Assembly: GCA_013396655.1 (NCBI GenBank)
Contig: WBMV01002769.1
Span: 886,656-950,655 of the forward strand
Source: Campylorhamphus procurvoides
Taxonomy: Eukaryota; Chordata; Aves; Passeriformes; Dendrocolaptidae
DNA length: 64,000 bases
Reading direction: 5' to 3'
This document shows positions 14,101-29,100 of this stretch, piece after piece. The translations under genes were made by a program, and so were the position numbers. Below the pieces are notes generated by a model that did not search any database, was not told where the DNA came from, and worked only from the letters and a program-made list of their open reading frames with translations. How positions within the stretch are numbered: position 1 is the first letter of the stretch; each line of letters opens with the position of its first letter.

Positions 14101-17100
14101 GAAGGTATAACTTAAGAATGAAGTTGAGTAAAAATGTAGTCAGGTTAAGAATTTTCATGATGCCTATGGCCCAAGGATACTTAAAACAACAGTATATTTC
14201 TATGTCAGCCTCTACACTAAAACGCATCAAATCCCCTTCTGAACACGATCAAATAACGCTGTAAAATCCCTCCAGCTTTACAACACAAGATATTAGCTCT
14301 CTAGACAACCGTGCTCCTCAGTTAAAACTGCTATCTGGCCCCCAAGAGACCATTTACGCTTAGCAGAATTTGAGCCTAGACAGAGGATAAAGTATTTTTA
14401 TCTGGTTAGGCAAAAGCAATGATGTGGCAACAAAAGTCTTCTTGTATGCATAATAAGGAAGAAAATAAAATAAAAACAACAAAAACTACACAATCCTAAA
14501 ACTCGGTTTTGAAAACATTCAAGTGCTTTAAAAAACCCCACAAAATAAGGCAGTAAATTTAGTGTTTAAAGTGGATTTAATTCACATGAAGTTCTCTGTG
14601 ACTTGTTAAATTATCTGTATATTTTTGCAGTACCTAAAGAAAACAGTATCTGAATAACACAACTCTGAGTAGAGAAATGCTGAAGATTGAACTTTCTATA
14701 CCACACATCTAAAAGCCACCATTCCAGAGAGACTAATTAGTTAGCACTGCAAGGGTCCAAGAATTATACTTTAAATCCATACTTGGGAAGTTAGTATTGC
14801 TCAAATTGCCATTTTGCAGGATGGGCCTTCAGCAGCACTACTACCAAACAAACCAAGAAACAAACCACACTAAAACCCCAGCCACCTCCTCCCTCAGCTG
14901 CATCTGGAAACCTGAATCACATCCATGATGTGACAGTTACATTTAAAGAAAACCAAAACAAAAAAAACCAAAACAAAACAAAAAACAAAGAACAAACAAA
15001 CAAAAAACACACACAAGCCTGACATATTTCTTGAGAACAGGCCAGCTCACTGTTCAAGTCAGAGCACAGACCCAAAGACAGTTGCACTGGCCACTCTTAA
15101 GGACAAACAGCATGACTTCCTGGTGGAATCCTTGCACCAGTACAGCCACCACAACCTAAAGCAAGCCAGATAGGTGGTTTTGTAGTTTGAGCCTCTGATT
15201 TGATTCTACCATATCATGCCAGCATAAACATGTGTAGTGAAGAAAAATTCACAGCCATGCAGCTTTCTTCTCTTGAAGCCATAATGTAAGTTTCACTGGT
15301 GGAAACTATGGTCTTCAATAGGAATTCACAGTAATACAGCCATATTTTTGCCCCACAAGGAAAACAAACCTGCTAAGGTGAAATGGTCAGTTCTCACCAC
15401 TGACAACAGAAGAATATTAAGAATTTCAGAAAAGTTACTCCATATAAATGAGCAGCACTCACTAGCTCAAAGCGCAGCAGAAACCATACACCATACATGG
15501 TTGTACTGAATTTGGCTGGGATGGGCTTCATTTTCTTCACAGCAGTCCATATGATGCCACGGTTTAGACTGTGTCCAAAACAGTGCTGGTAACACATCAA
15601 TGTTTTAGTTGTTGCTGAGCACCACTTGCACAACATAAAGGACTTCTCTGTTTCTCACTCTATACTTTCAGTGAATTGGCTGGTAATTTGACCATATGAG
15701 AGAACATGGTTCATCAAGGCAAAGATATTTCCCTCACACAAGATGAGAACTTAAAATAGTGTTTGCTCAGCATGAGGAACATTGACGGGCAGTTCTGATA
15801 AAAGTCAGTTTTTCAGGTATGTCTTACTGTACTTAATTAATTCTAACATCCTTGTTTTTCTGAGTTTTTAAAAACTGTCCTAATCTCCCAGGAAAAAAAG
15901 TCAGTAAACAATGTAACTTTTCTTTCTAAAATGTGGCTAAATGATGAATGTATTAAGAACGATTCATCTAGACTTCAAGAGGAAAACTTTCCAGTCCAGG
16001 CAGAAGTTTAGCTTCAAAATCCAAAATCTCCTGAAGAAAAATAGAACCAGCATTTTTCCCTACCACCTTCAGAGACAGGTTCATTTAAAACTTACCATAT
16101 GCACAGTGAAGAGATCTTGTCGATTCAACATCGGCAGAAAATAGGACCATGCAGTGTTTTTACCACGTTTTGCATAATCAAAGAAGATGCAAACACGCTG
16201 ATGATTTTCCTGTAAAAATTGGGAGAGGGGAAAAGATGACAGATTTGTAAAAGCATTCAACATTAAAGCAGTTATTTGCTTCTCATTATGTTGGCATGCG
16301 TTATCAAAGTGCATCCTGGCTTCTAAGAGCCCATAGAATTTTTTCAGTTTGACAATTCTTTGTGGATACAGTTCATTTCAGCACTTCAACATTAAGGTTA
16401 GAGATCTGGGGCAGGGGGAATAAACCTTGAAACCCTAGTTATAACTCAGTACTCAAACACCTGCTTGAACAAAAATGGATACATATATTTGAACAAGCGA
16501 GCAGAATGAGAGAAATGAGAAACAAGCTAAATACTGTCATTGTTTAAGAGGAACACTACTCTTCATTCCATCAGTTATGCTTGATTAAAGTCCATGCAAG
16601 GTTTTCAATGTACTGCTACTTCCACGCAACTTGGTTCCACATGCTACAAGTGAAATTTCAGATGTGTAAAGTAGTCCTGCCTCTCTATTACTCTCAATGG
16701 GAAGGGAGCTCTTCTCTCTCAGATGAGGCTGCAACTAATTCAGCAGTTCTCAGGCAACCCACCTAAGAGAGGAAGTCTGTTCCCCATGGCTTCTGTGCTG
16801 AACCACAAGAGACCACAAGTACCTGAACCTGGGCACTGTGCAAAGCCTCTAAGTATTTCACCTAATAATCGCTATACAAAGCAGCTATTACAGTTCTCCT
16901 TAAAGCAGGCCAGTGAACAGGCCATACAAACATGAAGCAGAAAGAGAAGCTCTGCTTTTTCCAGTAGCCAAGAATACAGAGAGTCTCCCAAAAAATCTAA
17001 TATTTAAACTCTTGGTTTTCCTCAAGCACTTCCTTACACTTTCCAGCCGGGTGGATAGTAAGCTTCTCTTCTGAAGAGATGCTTCCCCACTGAAGTCAAG

Positions 17101-20100
17101 CCACTACAACCAAGTACACAACCACTGTCAAGGAAGGCAAAACTGTTTGAAACACTGTAATTGGGAGACTCACATGAGAACAGTAGCTCAGTTTCCACTA
17201 TCCAAAGATTTTAATTTTCAAAGTCCCCTAGCAAGAAAGGCTTTTCTCCATCAATTCTGCACCCTATTTTTAACTATAGACCAAGAATCAGCTAGGCATG
17301 CCTCCTTGTTGGAATACCCATCTAAAATCCACTAAACACAAGACAGCCATGATCCAAACACTGGCATCTTACTAAGTATCACAACTGTAATCGAACCTTC
17401 ACTGAAAGTATCTTCTTTACCTCAGGCACAGGTTTTCTCACTTTTACTCTTCTGATTCTCTTCCCCATCCTGCTGATGGAAGAGTGAGCAAGTGGCTGTG
17501 TGGTGCTTAGTTGACAGCTGGGGTTAAACCACAACAGTACTGTGACACATGGGCTGCAAATTACTGTTCCGATCACTAACAGGGGAGCTCAGGTATCACT
17601 AGTTATCACCCTTATAGTGATCAATGTATGTGTCAAAAAGCATAGAGAATTACTCTAAAAATTGGTTGTTCAAACTACAAAATAAATAAAAAGTAAGATC
17701 TCAGGAACACAGTGCCTTGGTGGAGTTTTCACTCTATGAGGGATGGTTTGATAAAAAATGGCAGTTCGATCAAATAAATCACTCTTAGCATCTATGCTTG
17801 TGCTACACAGTCTAGCTAAAAAAGATCAGAAACAACTCGATCAATGAGTTCAGTTTACAACATAACTAAGGAGGAGACAGACAGGTCTGAAAGTAGAAAT
17901 GCTGAAAAATCTTCAACATGCTGTCAATCAGAAGACTCATTTGGTTTGCTGTTAAGGTGCAGAATTAAAGACAGGAGGAAAGGAGTGCAAAATTGCCTAC
18001 AGCCCTAACACATGTAGTGTTGCACCTTCCTAGGCAGCTACTGGCTATGCTGATAAAAAGAAAGTCCAGAAGCTCTTACATCAAGAGTTGAATAATTTAG
18101 CATCTGTCATTTCTGAAAAAGCATAATGAAGTTCACTTGGGTGGTACCGCTACCTGCACCAACTACAGTGTAGATTTTTAAAGATTTCAGAAGTAACAGA
18201 CTGTGCAGTGTGATGGGGTCACTAAATCAAAGAAATTGTTCCAAGAATTTATCAGATTAATAGAATAAGAAATGTTTCCTCAAGAACTTCAGTATGTTAA
18301 CACTCCCCACTTTCAGAAATAAGCAGAATGGCAATATTCTTATAAGGTAAACACCACATTAATTTTATATTTGCCCAAGTTCAAAAGAAATCTTTCTTAG
18401 AAAGATCATCAAATTCACAAGTAGAACTGCTGCAACAATCTTAAGACACTCACGTAGGCTGTTTGAACCCTGCATGGGATCAAACCCAGGACCTTGGTGT
18501 TATTAGCACCACGCTCTGACCAACTGAGCCAATCTCAGGGTCTATGACAGAAACAATACAGCAAATAAGAGATTACTCAAAACTGCTTTCTGTGACCACT
18601 TAGAGCTAGTGAAATTTTTCAAGATTGGGCCAGCAAAAGTCTTTACTTGTGGGGTATTAATTCCACACCACAGGAGATTATGTGGGCTATCATGTACTAT
18701 AGCTATAGGCTATGTGCTAATGTCAAAGTGCATGAGCAAAACAAGATCTACTAACACTCACTAGAAGTTCTGAAGAAGGGCAGGTGAAATGATTACTTCT
18801 GTGACTAGTGATGTCTCCCATAGAAAGTGAGATCCATTCCTCACAAAAGTAGCTATAATAAACAGAGTTCTTATAGACTGAAAGTTTGTCATTAAGTACC
18901 AAATATAAACCAAAACAAGGTCCTCCTATAATCAAAGAACGACACTGAGGCTCCTTTTTGTCTTCTCTGCTTCTTCGTGTTTGTGTCACACTAAAAAAAG
19001 TAAATCTAAAGTAAAGAGGAAGAGGGTTAAAGTGACAAAGCTACAGATTAATAACCTGCTGCCACCACCACTAGCTATTATCCTATTATCCCAGATGCTG
19101 GGGCACTCACTTTGGGCTCTTCTGTGCAGAGAGGTGCCTGAAAAAATACCATAATCCCCATGTTATACATATTGTGGTGAGGTTCACACTTCTCAACTTG
19201 CCTGTTGAAATACTGAATACTCAGAGCTGGAAATAGAACTCCCTTGGTCCACCTCCTAGGGTGACGCCCTAAACCAACATCACTAGATACATTTCACTGT
19301 AACCTTGTATCAAATATAACAGGAAACAAGAGAAGAGAAACTGCCAAAAACAGGTAGTTTATGTGAATACCAGGAGAAAACCTCACACAACTCAACCCAC
19401 CTTGTTGTATCATCACTTCAAATACTTCTCTTAGCCTCCTTCAGGGCAAGGAAATGTACAATCAGGATTATCCAACTGACTAATGCCTTCTCTTGAGTTG
19501 TCCCAGTCAGCTCAGCAGTCCTGAGACTGAAATTCATAGCCTACTCTTATGAGCCACTCTACCCCATAGGTACAAAGAGCACTAAAATTACATTGATTCA
19601 AAAATTCCTGGTTTATAACTAACCTAACTTACACTGGAAACCTGAAGCTATAGAAACCACACCTTCTTGCTGAGGGTGGCCAAATTAACACCTTCACTGG
19701 AAAAGCTGCAACAACTTCAAATTAGTGAAGTCACGTCCTCTCCCCGCAACAGGAAAGGGCTGAGGTCTCAAGACGCACAATCTTAGAATCATTTAGTTTG
19801 GGAAAGACTTTTAAGATTCCCAAATTCAGCTAGTAATCTAACACTGTCAAATCCACCATAATATAAGCCAATATATTAAGTGCAAAAAGTATTAAAAAAA
19901 GAACATTCTGCAAATTAAGATCACCTAAAATGAAACCACTATGCAATACGAGCCTTAACATCCAAGCTCCACATCAAACAAGGTTGAGAACTGACAGACA
20001 AGCATAAAGATATATGTTATATTTACAGAATTTTAACATATATATATATACACACAGACAAGACTAAGCTACCCTTACAATTTTAGATCCAGTATTTAAT

Positions 20101-23100
20101 CTCTGAAGACAACTTCTGAAAATTTAAAATAATATTTTTAACACAGTATGACAAACACCTGAATAGACATGAATTAGGCTAAGGAAGCATTCAAGCATGC
20201 ATTTAAAGACTTAAAAATAATACAGGTTATTGACCTACTTGCAGCATATCATCAACCATAGTCAGAATGTACTGAACAGTCTGTTCCTTGGAGATATGAG
20301 TCATCAAGTTTATAAATGTTTTAGCACACTAGAAAAATAAGAGAAACATTAAAATTAATATTAGTAATTGTCTTCATTCCTTTTGATAATATTAAAAAGG
20401 ACCTCATTAATTCACAGTTAAGTCTTACATAAGCATTGAGCATCCCAACATCTTCCTTAATTGCAGTAAGAGATGAATACATTTGACATTATCTCATTTC
20501 AAAAAGAAAATTTTCTGTCACATTGATTGTTATCCTTTACAAATTGTTTTATAGCTTTCAAATGAAATAAGTACTTGCTTGTGCAAGTCAGCAAGACACT
20601 TTGTTTAAAGTTGGATTAGAAAAGTATTCCTCAGTGTCCTTTTCTATGGCAGTGAGAAGATCCAAGTAAATTGACAGAACAGCAACAAAATTAGACATAG
20701 TACAAGAAGGTTTCAGCAATTTGAATGGGAGCGAGGAAGACAGGTCACTCTTATCTGTTCATTTACTATATACCTTGTAGACAAATCTTTATTTGTATTT
20801 GAGCTGTGTCTCCTGAACTATTTCATAATTTCAGCACAGATATTACAGGCTGAAATAGTTACAACACTACTTCCTCCTTCTCCTTCACCACATTCAACTA
20901 AAACTGAGACAGGAATGGAACTCTTAACTGCTGCATCATAATTAGGCAGTGGCATACAGTGTACACCATACATGTATTTGTAACTATGCAAATTATGGTC
21001 CATTACATAACAGTCACACAATACAATTTGGAGAGAAAATTTAAAAAAAAAAAAAAAAAGAAAAAAAAACCATACCATGGAAAAGCCTAACATTAAAGTA
21101 GAAAAAACAGCTGGAATGTTCTGTATCGTAAATGCATCTCCTCTTCACATTCCCCTCTGCCCCTTCCAATCCTCTTGATATATGATATCGTGTGCTAAAA
21201 CCTCAGGTTTCAAGGCTGAGAGTCTACTGATTCAAATATCATTGAAGTGTCTTTTTGCATCCTGCCTGGACTCCATAATGGCAAAGGGCCAATTCAATCC
21301 TGAACCAGCGCTGTTCAATGCAGATGTCTCATATCTTACCATGCTTAAAATGACACAGATAAACACCCATGTTTAACTGAATCCACCTTAGCAGTCAGTG
21401 GACTCTGTTGCTGGAACTAAATTATAATCGCTTAGCTGACTATGCAGAAATCTCACTGGTGGCAGCCATTATCAATAAACTATAAGGAAAAAAGTGACTC
21501 AAATACAAGTGCACATGATCAAGTAAAGTGGGATGAGGAAAGACTTGAGCTGGCTTGTCCCACAACAGAGTCAAAGTCAGATGACATTTAATAATTATTT
21601 AATGAGTTTTAAAAATAACATCCAACCTATATTTAAGGGGAAAAAAGAATCATGATAGCAAGCTTTATACTTATTCCATAACATCTTAGCTGTATGCAGC
21701 CAACAATAACAGTTAATATGAAAATTTCCTTCCATCTTCCTCCCCAAAAGAGACCACTAAATGAAAGGAAAGTTACTTGATTGCCTTCTGTTTGCAACAA
21801 CTCCTGTTTTTCTTCTGGACTCCTTTTCTGTTCAAATCTTTGAATAAATTCACAGTCTTCACCTGAAATCATCTGCCCTCTGAAAAACAAAATATGAAAC
21901 CATAAGTAATATGAGCAGTAAGTTTCAATAACTGTATTGGGCACAAGTGGCCCCCATATCAGACAGAGCCAGTTCCAGCCAACTCCAGGACAGACCCATC
22001 ACAGGCCAAAGCTGAGCCACTCACTGACAAAGTAGTATTGCTGTGATGATATATTTAAGGAGTAAAAACTGCTGTGCAACAGCAGCCATGAATACAGGAC
22101 TGCAAAAGAAACAACAGTGTAGCCCAAGTCAGTGACGAAGGAGGGGGAGGAGCTGCATTCCCCTGCAACCCATAGCGAAGAAGATGGTGAGGCAGGATGT
22201 CCCTCTGCAGCCCATGGAGGTGCACAGTGGAGCAGAGATGGAGGGCCCCATGATGGAGTCTGCAGATATGCCTCGAAGAAAACTGCAGCCCATGGGAAGC
22301 CCATGCTAGAGCAGGTTTTCTTGCAGGATCTGTGACCCCATGGAGGACCTATGTTGTAAAAGTCCATCCCTGAAAGACTGTGTCCTGTGGGAAGGTTCCA
22401 TGGTGGAGGAGTTTGTGAAGGGACCTTGGAGATCATCTAGTTGCAACCCCTCTGCCATGGGCAGGGGTGTCACTCGTGAGATCAGGTTGCTCAGAGTCTC
22501 ATCCAACCTGACCTTGAATGCTTCCAAGGATGGGGCACTTGCAACTTTTCTGGGCAGCCTCCCCAACCTCACAGTAAAGAATTTCTTCCTAACACCTAAT
22601 CTAGACCTGCCCCACTTCATTTTAAAACTGTTGCCCTTTGTACTGTCAGTCTCTGCCCATATAAAAAGTTCCTCTCCCTCCTTTTTATAACACCTGTTAA
22701 GTACTGGAAGGTCTCCCCAGAGTCTTCTCTAGGCTGAACAATCCCAGCTCTCTCAGCCTGATTTTTTGGAGAGGTGCTCCAGCCCTCTGATCATCTTTGT
22801 GGCCCTCCTCTGGACCTGCTCCAACAGGTCCATATCCTTCTTGTGTTGAGGACCCCAGAGCTCAATGCAGCATTCCAGGTGGGGTCTTGTGAGGGTAGAA
22901 TAAAGGGGGTACAGTATCAACTGTATCACTTTATCCTACTGCAAATGAAAACAGCTCCTTTTCTGCAAAAGGTCTCACGTACAAAAAATTTAAAACTAAT
23001 GATGGAATAACCTCTCTAAAGCCTTCCCTATGCATTGCCTCTGATCAATCACATTCTCTAAATTACATTCTTAAACTTCCAGGGGCTGAACGCAATGATC

Positions 23101-26100
23101 AGTGGTAATAGTTGTAAAACATTTGAAATACAGTTATTTTTTATGCCAAAATTATAATACATAACATGAAAAACAGTCTACTCCAACCTGAAACAAGTTC
23201 TGAAAAACAAAATTAATTGTTATTTTAAGTTTGCCATAATCACTGAAGAGAATTGAAAGGAGGACAGAGAACATAATTGCTAATTTATTTTTATCTTTCA
23301 CTAATTACAATATTTCAGCGTTTCCTGGTAGTTTAAAAACCAATATGCATGCAAGTTCACCCAAACACATAGCAAGGGGGCTTGATACAGTGAACTGCTA
23401 CAGATACCTATAAGCTAAGAGATGTCTACCTAATCTTCTCTTTAACGCAATGTTCAAGTGGTTACTGCCATCATCAGTGCTATTTCAGAAAGCTGTTTAC
23501 TCAGCTGAAGAGTCAGGCAGACTTGCAGAACCTTATTGGGTTTTTGTTATAATACAAAACTTCACATCACAAGAAATAAAAAAACTTGCCAAAATAGTAC
23601 AAGAAGGTACTCCTCAGGTAAGAAAATTAATTTTTAATCATTTAGTCCTAAAAATATCCAAGACTTTTAATAGGTGACTGGCTTTACTAGGTAATACAAG
23701 GAGTGCTTCAGAAAGAAGAAAACTGTGCACATTATCATCAATACAAAAGTCACTGGGGATGAAAGCATTAGGCATTGTTCTGTTTTAGCTATTTCCAAGA
23801 CTCATCTACCCTTAACATTTCCACTGAATCTAATGCCTCGTCCGCTTTGCAAAGCTATGTATCGTGGACTCTTAACTCATCTTTTCCACATTCAAGGTCA
23901 GTTTTCAGATGTTCCATGACTAGAGTTTACATTAAAATCCTTGTAAACTTATAGGAAATGTTAACCTTTGGGGTTTTTTCCCAGTTGGCTCATCTGGATT
24001 TTTGAAATACAGAAACAAGTAAGACCTACAATATGTTCTTATCTTTCCTCTTACTGAAATGGTTACGTCTTGAGTATGGCCTCATCACAAAGCCATCTTT
24101 TACCTATTTACTATTCAAGCAAAGAACATAAGTCCCCTAGTACCATGTGTACTATTCCTGCATTCCAGCTGCTTTCTTAGAAATATCCTCACACGCACTG
24201 AGGAAAGGCAATTAAGATTTACTAGATGTAAGATTCATAAAGCCAGTGGTAGCATAGTCCTTGACTAATTTCTACTAAAACTTAACTAATTATAGATGAA
24301 TTATGTATGATTAGCTGATGATGACTGTGCTGCTACCACCTTTTAGATGGACCTACGTTCTTTTTTGTCTGATAAGGATAGATTTGAGTAGTTGTGGAAA
24401 AATGAGGATAATTCATCTGCCACAAATACTGGATTTAATGACCCATAACTAGAAGGCTCTTATGTTTCAAAAATGCCGGCCAAGCCAGGGATGGATGGAT
24501 CATATCGATATAAAAGCAATCAGATAAGCTGCTTGTTTATAAGAATATTGCCATTTACAAAACACTTCAAAGACAACAAAACGTGGACCCTTAATTTTCA
24601 GCTTTAATGTTGGAGAAAGCCTCAGCCTGTGGAGAGAGATGCTTCTTTATAGCCAAGCTATTAGAAGAAGTCTGCCAACTGCGAAGAAAAGAGCTTTCAA
24701 GTTTTTGTTTTTATCCTACATTAGACCACAAGGGGAAAAAAAAAAAAAGATGTGGGGATTGATATATCCTTGAGGAAAAAAAGACATCAGCATTTACTAT
24801 TTATTGCTTTATTAGCACCATTCAAAAAGACACTTTCCAACCCATACAAAACATTACAAGGGATCTGACAGCTTTGTAAACAACTTAGTATTTTATCAGG
24901 GAACTCATACATCTGATTAATAGTTTTAGTAATTTCAAGTGCATATATTTCCATTCATTTCATTTTAATATTGAAATAATTAATTATGTAGTAAACTTCA
25001 ACAATCAGTGGAGGGGGGGGGGAACCCCAAACCAACCAACCATGACAAAATGCAGAGCAGTGTCAGACAGCTGGTATCAGCTCCCATGATCCTATTACAC
25101 ATTTTCCTCATCCTCTCTTCAAAGAGACAGGAATTTCCCAGCACTTCTAAGAAAACAAGTAACCAAAGTTTCCCTCTATCCCTCTTCCTAAAAGGCATTA
25201 AATTTGTTATTTTCCAGAACGTGTCTACACAGTCTATCGTCAACAGACAAAAGTCACTTTGAGCTTCAGCTGTGTCTTGGTTTCAACTGGGATAGAGTTA
25301 ATATTCTTCCCAGTGGCTGGTACAGTGCTGTGTTCCAGGTTTCATATAAATCCTTTTGTTGTTATTTGATATAAGTAGTGCTATTTCCCCTGCCTTTTCT
25401 GTCCTATTAAAACCTCTATCTCAACGTATGAATTTTCCTTCTTTCCCCCCCAGTTCTCTCTCCATGCCCCTGTGGTGGGTGAGGCGTGAGCGAGCAGCTG
25501 TGTGGTATTTAACTGCCTGCCAGGTTAAACCACAACTGGCTGTCTGAGCATATCAGGCTTAGACCAGGAGCCCTGTAAACATGTTTCAAAGCTCTGTGCC
25601 TGAGACACTGAGGCCTGCCTTTGAGAGCATTAGCTACAGGAGAGTAACCTGAACCTGTAAAATTTGAAAGCATGAATTTGAAAGACCACTGTTTTTAAAA
25701 CCTCTTGGCCTCTCAATATGATTCAGAAACTTGTGATTCCTTCTTATAATTATGCATTTCCTCCAGCAGCTCTTGTTCCCTTTTTCGTTTGAATGATTTA
25801 ACAAAAGACACTCTGGAGGTTAGAGTATTTTTGTTTGATTTTTTATTTTGGATTTTTTGGGGTTTTGTTTGGTTGGTTTTGTTGTTGTTTTTAATATAAA
25901 AAAAATTTACTACTTCTGCAGAAAATATGAAAATCATATAAAACCATAACGTTTTAATCAGGTTTCTACAGTACTTTGCATGTACCTAGAGACATTCATT
26001 TTATCCAATTGCTCCAAAGTTTTAACATATACAAGCTTAAAACAGTAAAATAGGCTGAGTGTACTCTACAAGACTGGACCAGGTTTGAAAAAAAGAACAA

Positions 26101-29100
26101 AAACTTCTGTATTTCCTCTAAGACAAGACTGGCTTTTAAAGTCTGTGATATTTAACCACTTTAGAAGATTCCTCCACATCCAGGAACATAGAATAGATAT
26201 TTTAACATCAAAATTCACAAATGTGTATATGAAGTACTTGAAGACATATGTAAAGCTATTTACAAATTAGCCATCAGGTATCTCACCCGATTAAAAACAA
26301 AGTATTGTCAAATGTTGCATATATCTAAAAAACTTATAGTGCAGGAAGATGCAAGTTAAATTCTGAAACAAGTTCATTTTCCTACAAAACTCATTTACTA
26401 CCCTTAGAAAGCAAAACCAAGCCTGCTTCAAGCAAGGCAACACACCCTCCCCAAAGGCATTCTGATACCCTCAGGCAAATGCTGAAAGCAACCCCACAGC
26501 CCACAATAGTGACCTAATGCATTTGCAGTTCACAGGGGGCAAGTCTCAAGATCCAAAGGCAGGAAAGTCCACACAGAACTAATGCCTTCAACTACATTTA
26601 GTTTCCAGAAGGCAGGCAGGCCTACACATCACCTTCCATTGTTAAAAGTTTTGCTACTTTCTTCTCCATCAGATACAGACCCTAGAGGAATTCAACACAA
26701 AGAAAGAGTAAATTTTAGCACCAGAAAACAAACTATCCCTTTTTCCACAGCCTAGTTTTGTAGGGAGCATTGAACACAGTGGCAAACTGGTAATATGTAC
26801 AGCTGCCATAAATACCTCACTTTTGTGCCAGCAGTTTACAGAAAAAACATCAAAAGTAAGCAACTGTGTGGTAGCATGGTTTGACACTTGGTTTACAGTT
26901 ACAACCTTCAGAGGAGGAGTAAACACTATGTCAGTTAATCTTTAGCTTGAACTGACTCTACAAGAGAAATCAGGCTACTAGATTTCTCTGTACTGACCAA
27001 CTACTAGTAAATCAATTTACTTTTGCACTGAAGAACAGAGAGAACAACTGCAGAACATCTTTTTTTGTGTGACTCAGACTCCAAAACTGCTGCAACTGAT
27101 TCAATCTTTAAAGCATCTTTATACACATACTACTGCCACAACCGACCACAGGAAAAAAAAATCATCAGAATTTCTTGTGAAATTCTTTGACTTCAGCTAC
27201 ATAAATACTATCTATAGTTTAAGGACCATTAATTATGTCAAACCTCAGCTGATGTGTTAACTAAGGGAAAACAAAAATATTCCCTCTAATGTATAAAAAC
27301 ATGAAGACTTCAATATCAAGTTCATATGTAAGTTCACCACACGTAAGTGCAATGACTGTCAGAACAAGGAGCTCAAAAGAAAGAGAAATGCCCAAGTCAC
27401 CAGCACCTCATTTTTCTTCTGCTCTACAGACCAAAACAAACCAATATGTGGTGACTCCAATAGATGCATCAGAAGAAAGTAGTTTCTGCTCATTTAATAA
27501 TGTGCTTTATTTTACAAATGAGTCAGTATAGCTGCACTGACTGACTTTTCATGAAAACCCTAAAAACTCAGCCTCAAAGACACCATCACATCCAAACCTG
27601 GCGATTGCAAAAAGAACATGTCCAAAAACAAAGTATGATTTTATTTCCTCTTTAAAAGCACCAAAAGTTCTACTCATATTTTTCAATAACGAATTATAAA
27701 GAAACTCTTCAGTCAAGGAACTACAGTTACTTCAAGACGCTCCAATCCCTCTGGCACCCTTTCAGTCAATCCTTGAAGCTACTTTAGCCAGACAGTCAGA
27801 CTGTTATCAGTAAACACAAAATACAGAGATTGCATTCATTTCAGAGCAAAAATAAAGAGGACACACTGTCATTGACATACAAAGCACCAAGCATCAGTCT
27901 CACAATAGGATCACAAACACTACCCAGATGCACTACAACAGCCTCCAAAACTTGGCTGACCCAAAGAAAGGAAATAGCTAGTATATTCTTCTTTCATAGC
28001 TTCCAGAAAAAAAAATCAAATTCTACAGGTAGAATCCTGAAAAAGAACCCTGCCTCCTGGTCAAAAGAAGCTATATAAAAATTTGGTGACAGATTTATAA
28101 ACAGAACTCCCCCATCCTTAAACAGCACCAGAGGAAGAGAATCCCAAGAATGAATGAAAATTATAAAGAGCAGACCACATAAAGCATAGTCAAACAAATA
28201 ATACTACCTAATATTCAAAACAGAACTCCTTGTCAAACAGAACCTTATACTAACAAAAGCAACAGATTCATCTCACCAACTCTACACTCAGAGCAACCAA
28301 AGAAGTGGTGAAAGAGTTTCATTCACTTACACTAACAGTGAACATCTGCACTCTCACTTTCATCCCAAGTCACTGCAAACCTGCCACCAGGACAGCACAG
28401 GAACAGCTGCTCAGGCTTCCTTAGGACATGTTTCCTATCAGATGGATAACAGGGCACGCAGTAAGAGCAAAAGCCACTTAGGTAGTTTGAAAAGTGCTTG
28501 GTAGCTGCCACTGTCAAGTTACCACACCAACCTTCCTCTTTTGCCTGCAAAGCCACTGGAGTAACACAGTATAAACTGAACCAGGAACTGATGCATCCTA
28601 AAAATGGCCTAGAAAAGAGAAGTTTCCTCAGTAGATCAGCTCCTTTATCCAGATTTATAATATAGATATACAATCACAAAGAGAAAAAAAATAATACAAT
28701 TCAGTAAATTGAATAAGCAACTCTGAGATGCATAGGACAGGGCAAAGCAGGTAGGCAAAGCTTCTACTAGGTTAGCATTTCTCAGTCTGCATATGTATGT
28801 ACAGCAGTGCAAGGTTATTTTGATATACAATATATACTTACGTATGACAGAAGTCTGAACTTTTTTTTTCAGTGGTATAATGTTGATAATCATAAAGGAT
28901 CATCAGCAGGGTTTATACTTATACAGTCATGAAGATTTCTGCCACTTTAGTTACAAAGCAATGAGCTATGAAATAATTTGCTAATATATATGGACCTGCA
29001 TAAGACAGCAGCAATTTACACTACGTCAATATTTTTACAGGTACCTGACACAAGGCAGGCAGGGCTGCATGAATGTCTCATTTCACTTTGGAGTACAGAG

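Noticed and set aside
22306..22690. Overlapping open frames of 104 and 116 codons on opposite strands
   Set aside because: They lie on the joined LTR and CR1 sequences; CR1 3' regions give such shadow frames on both strands.
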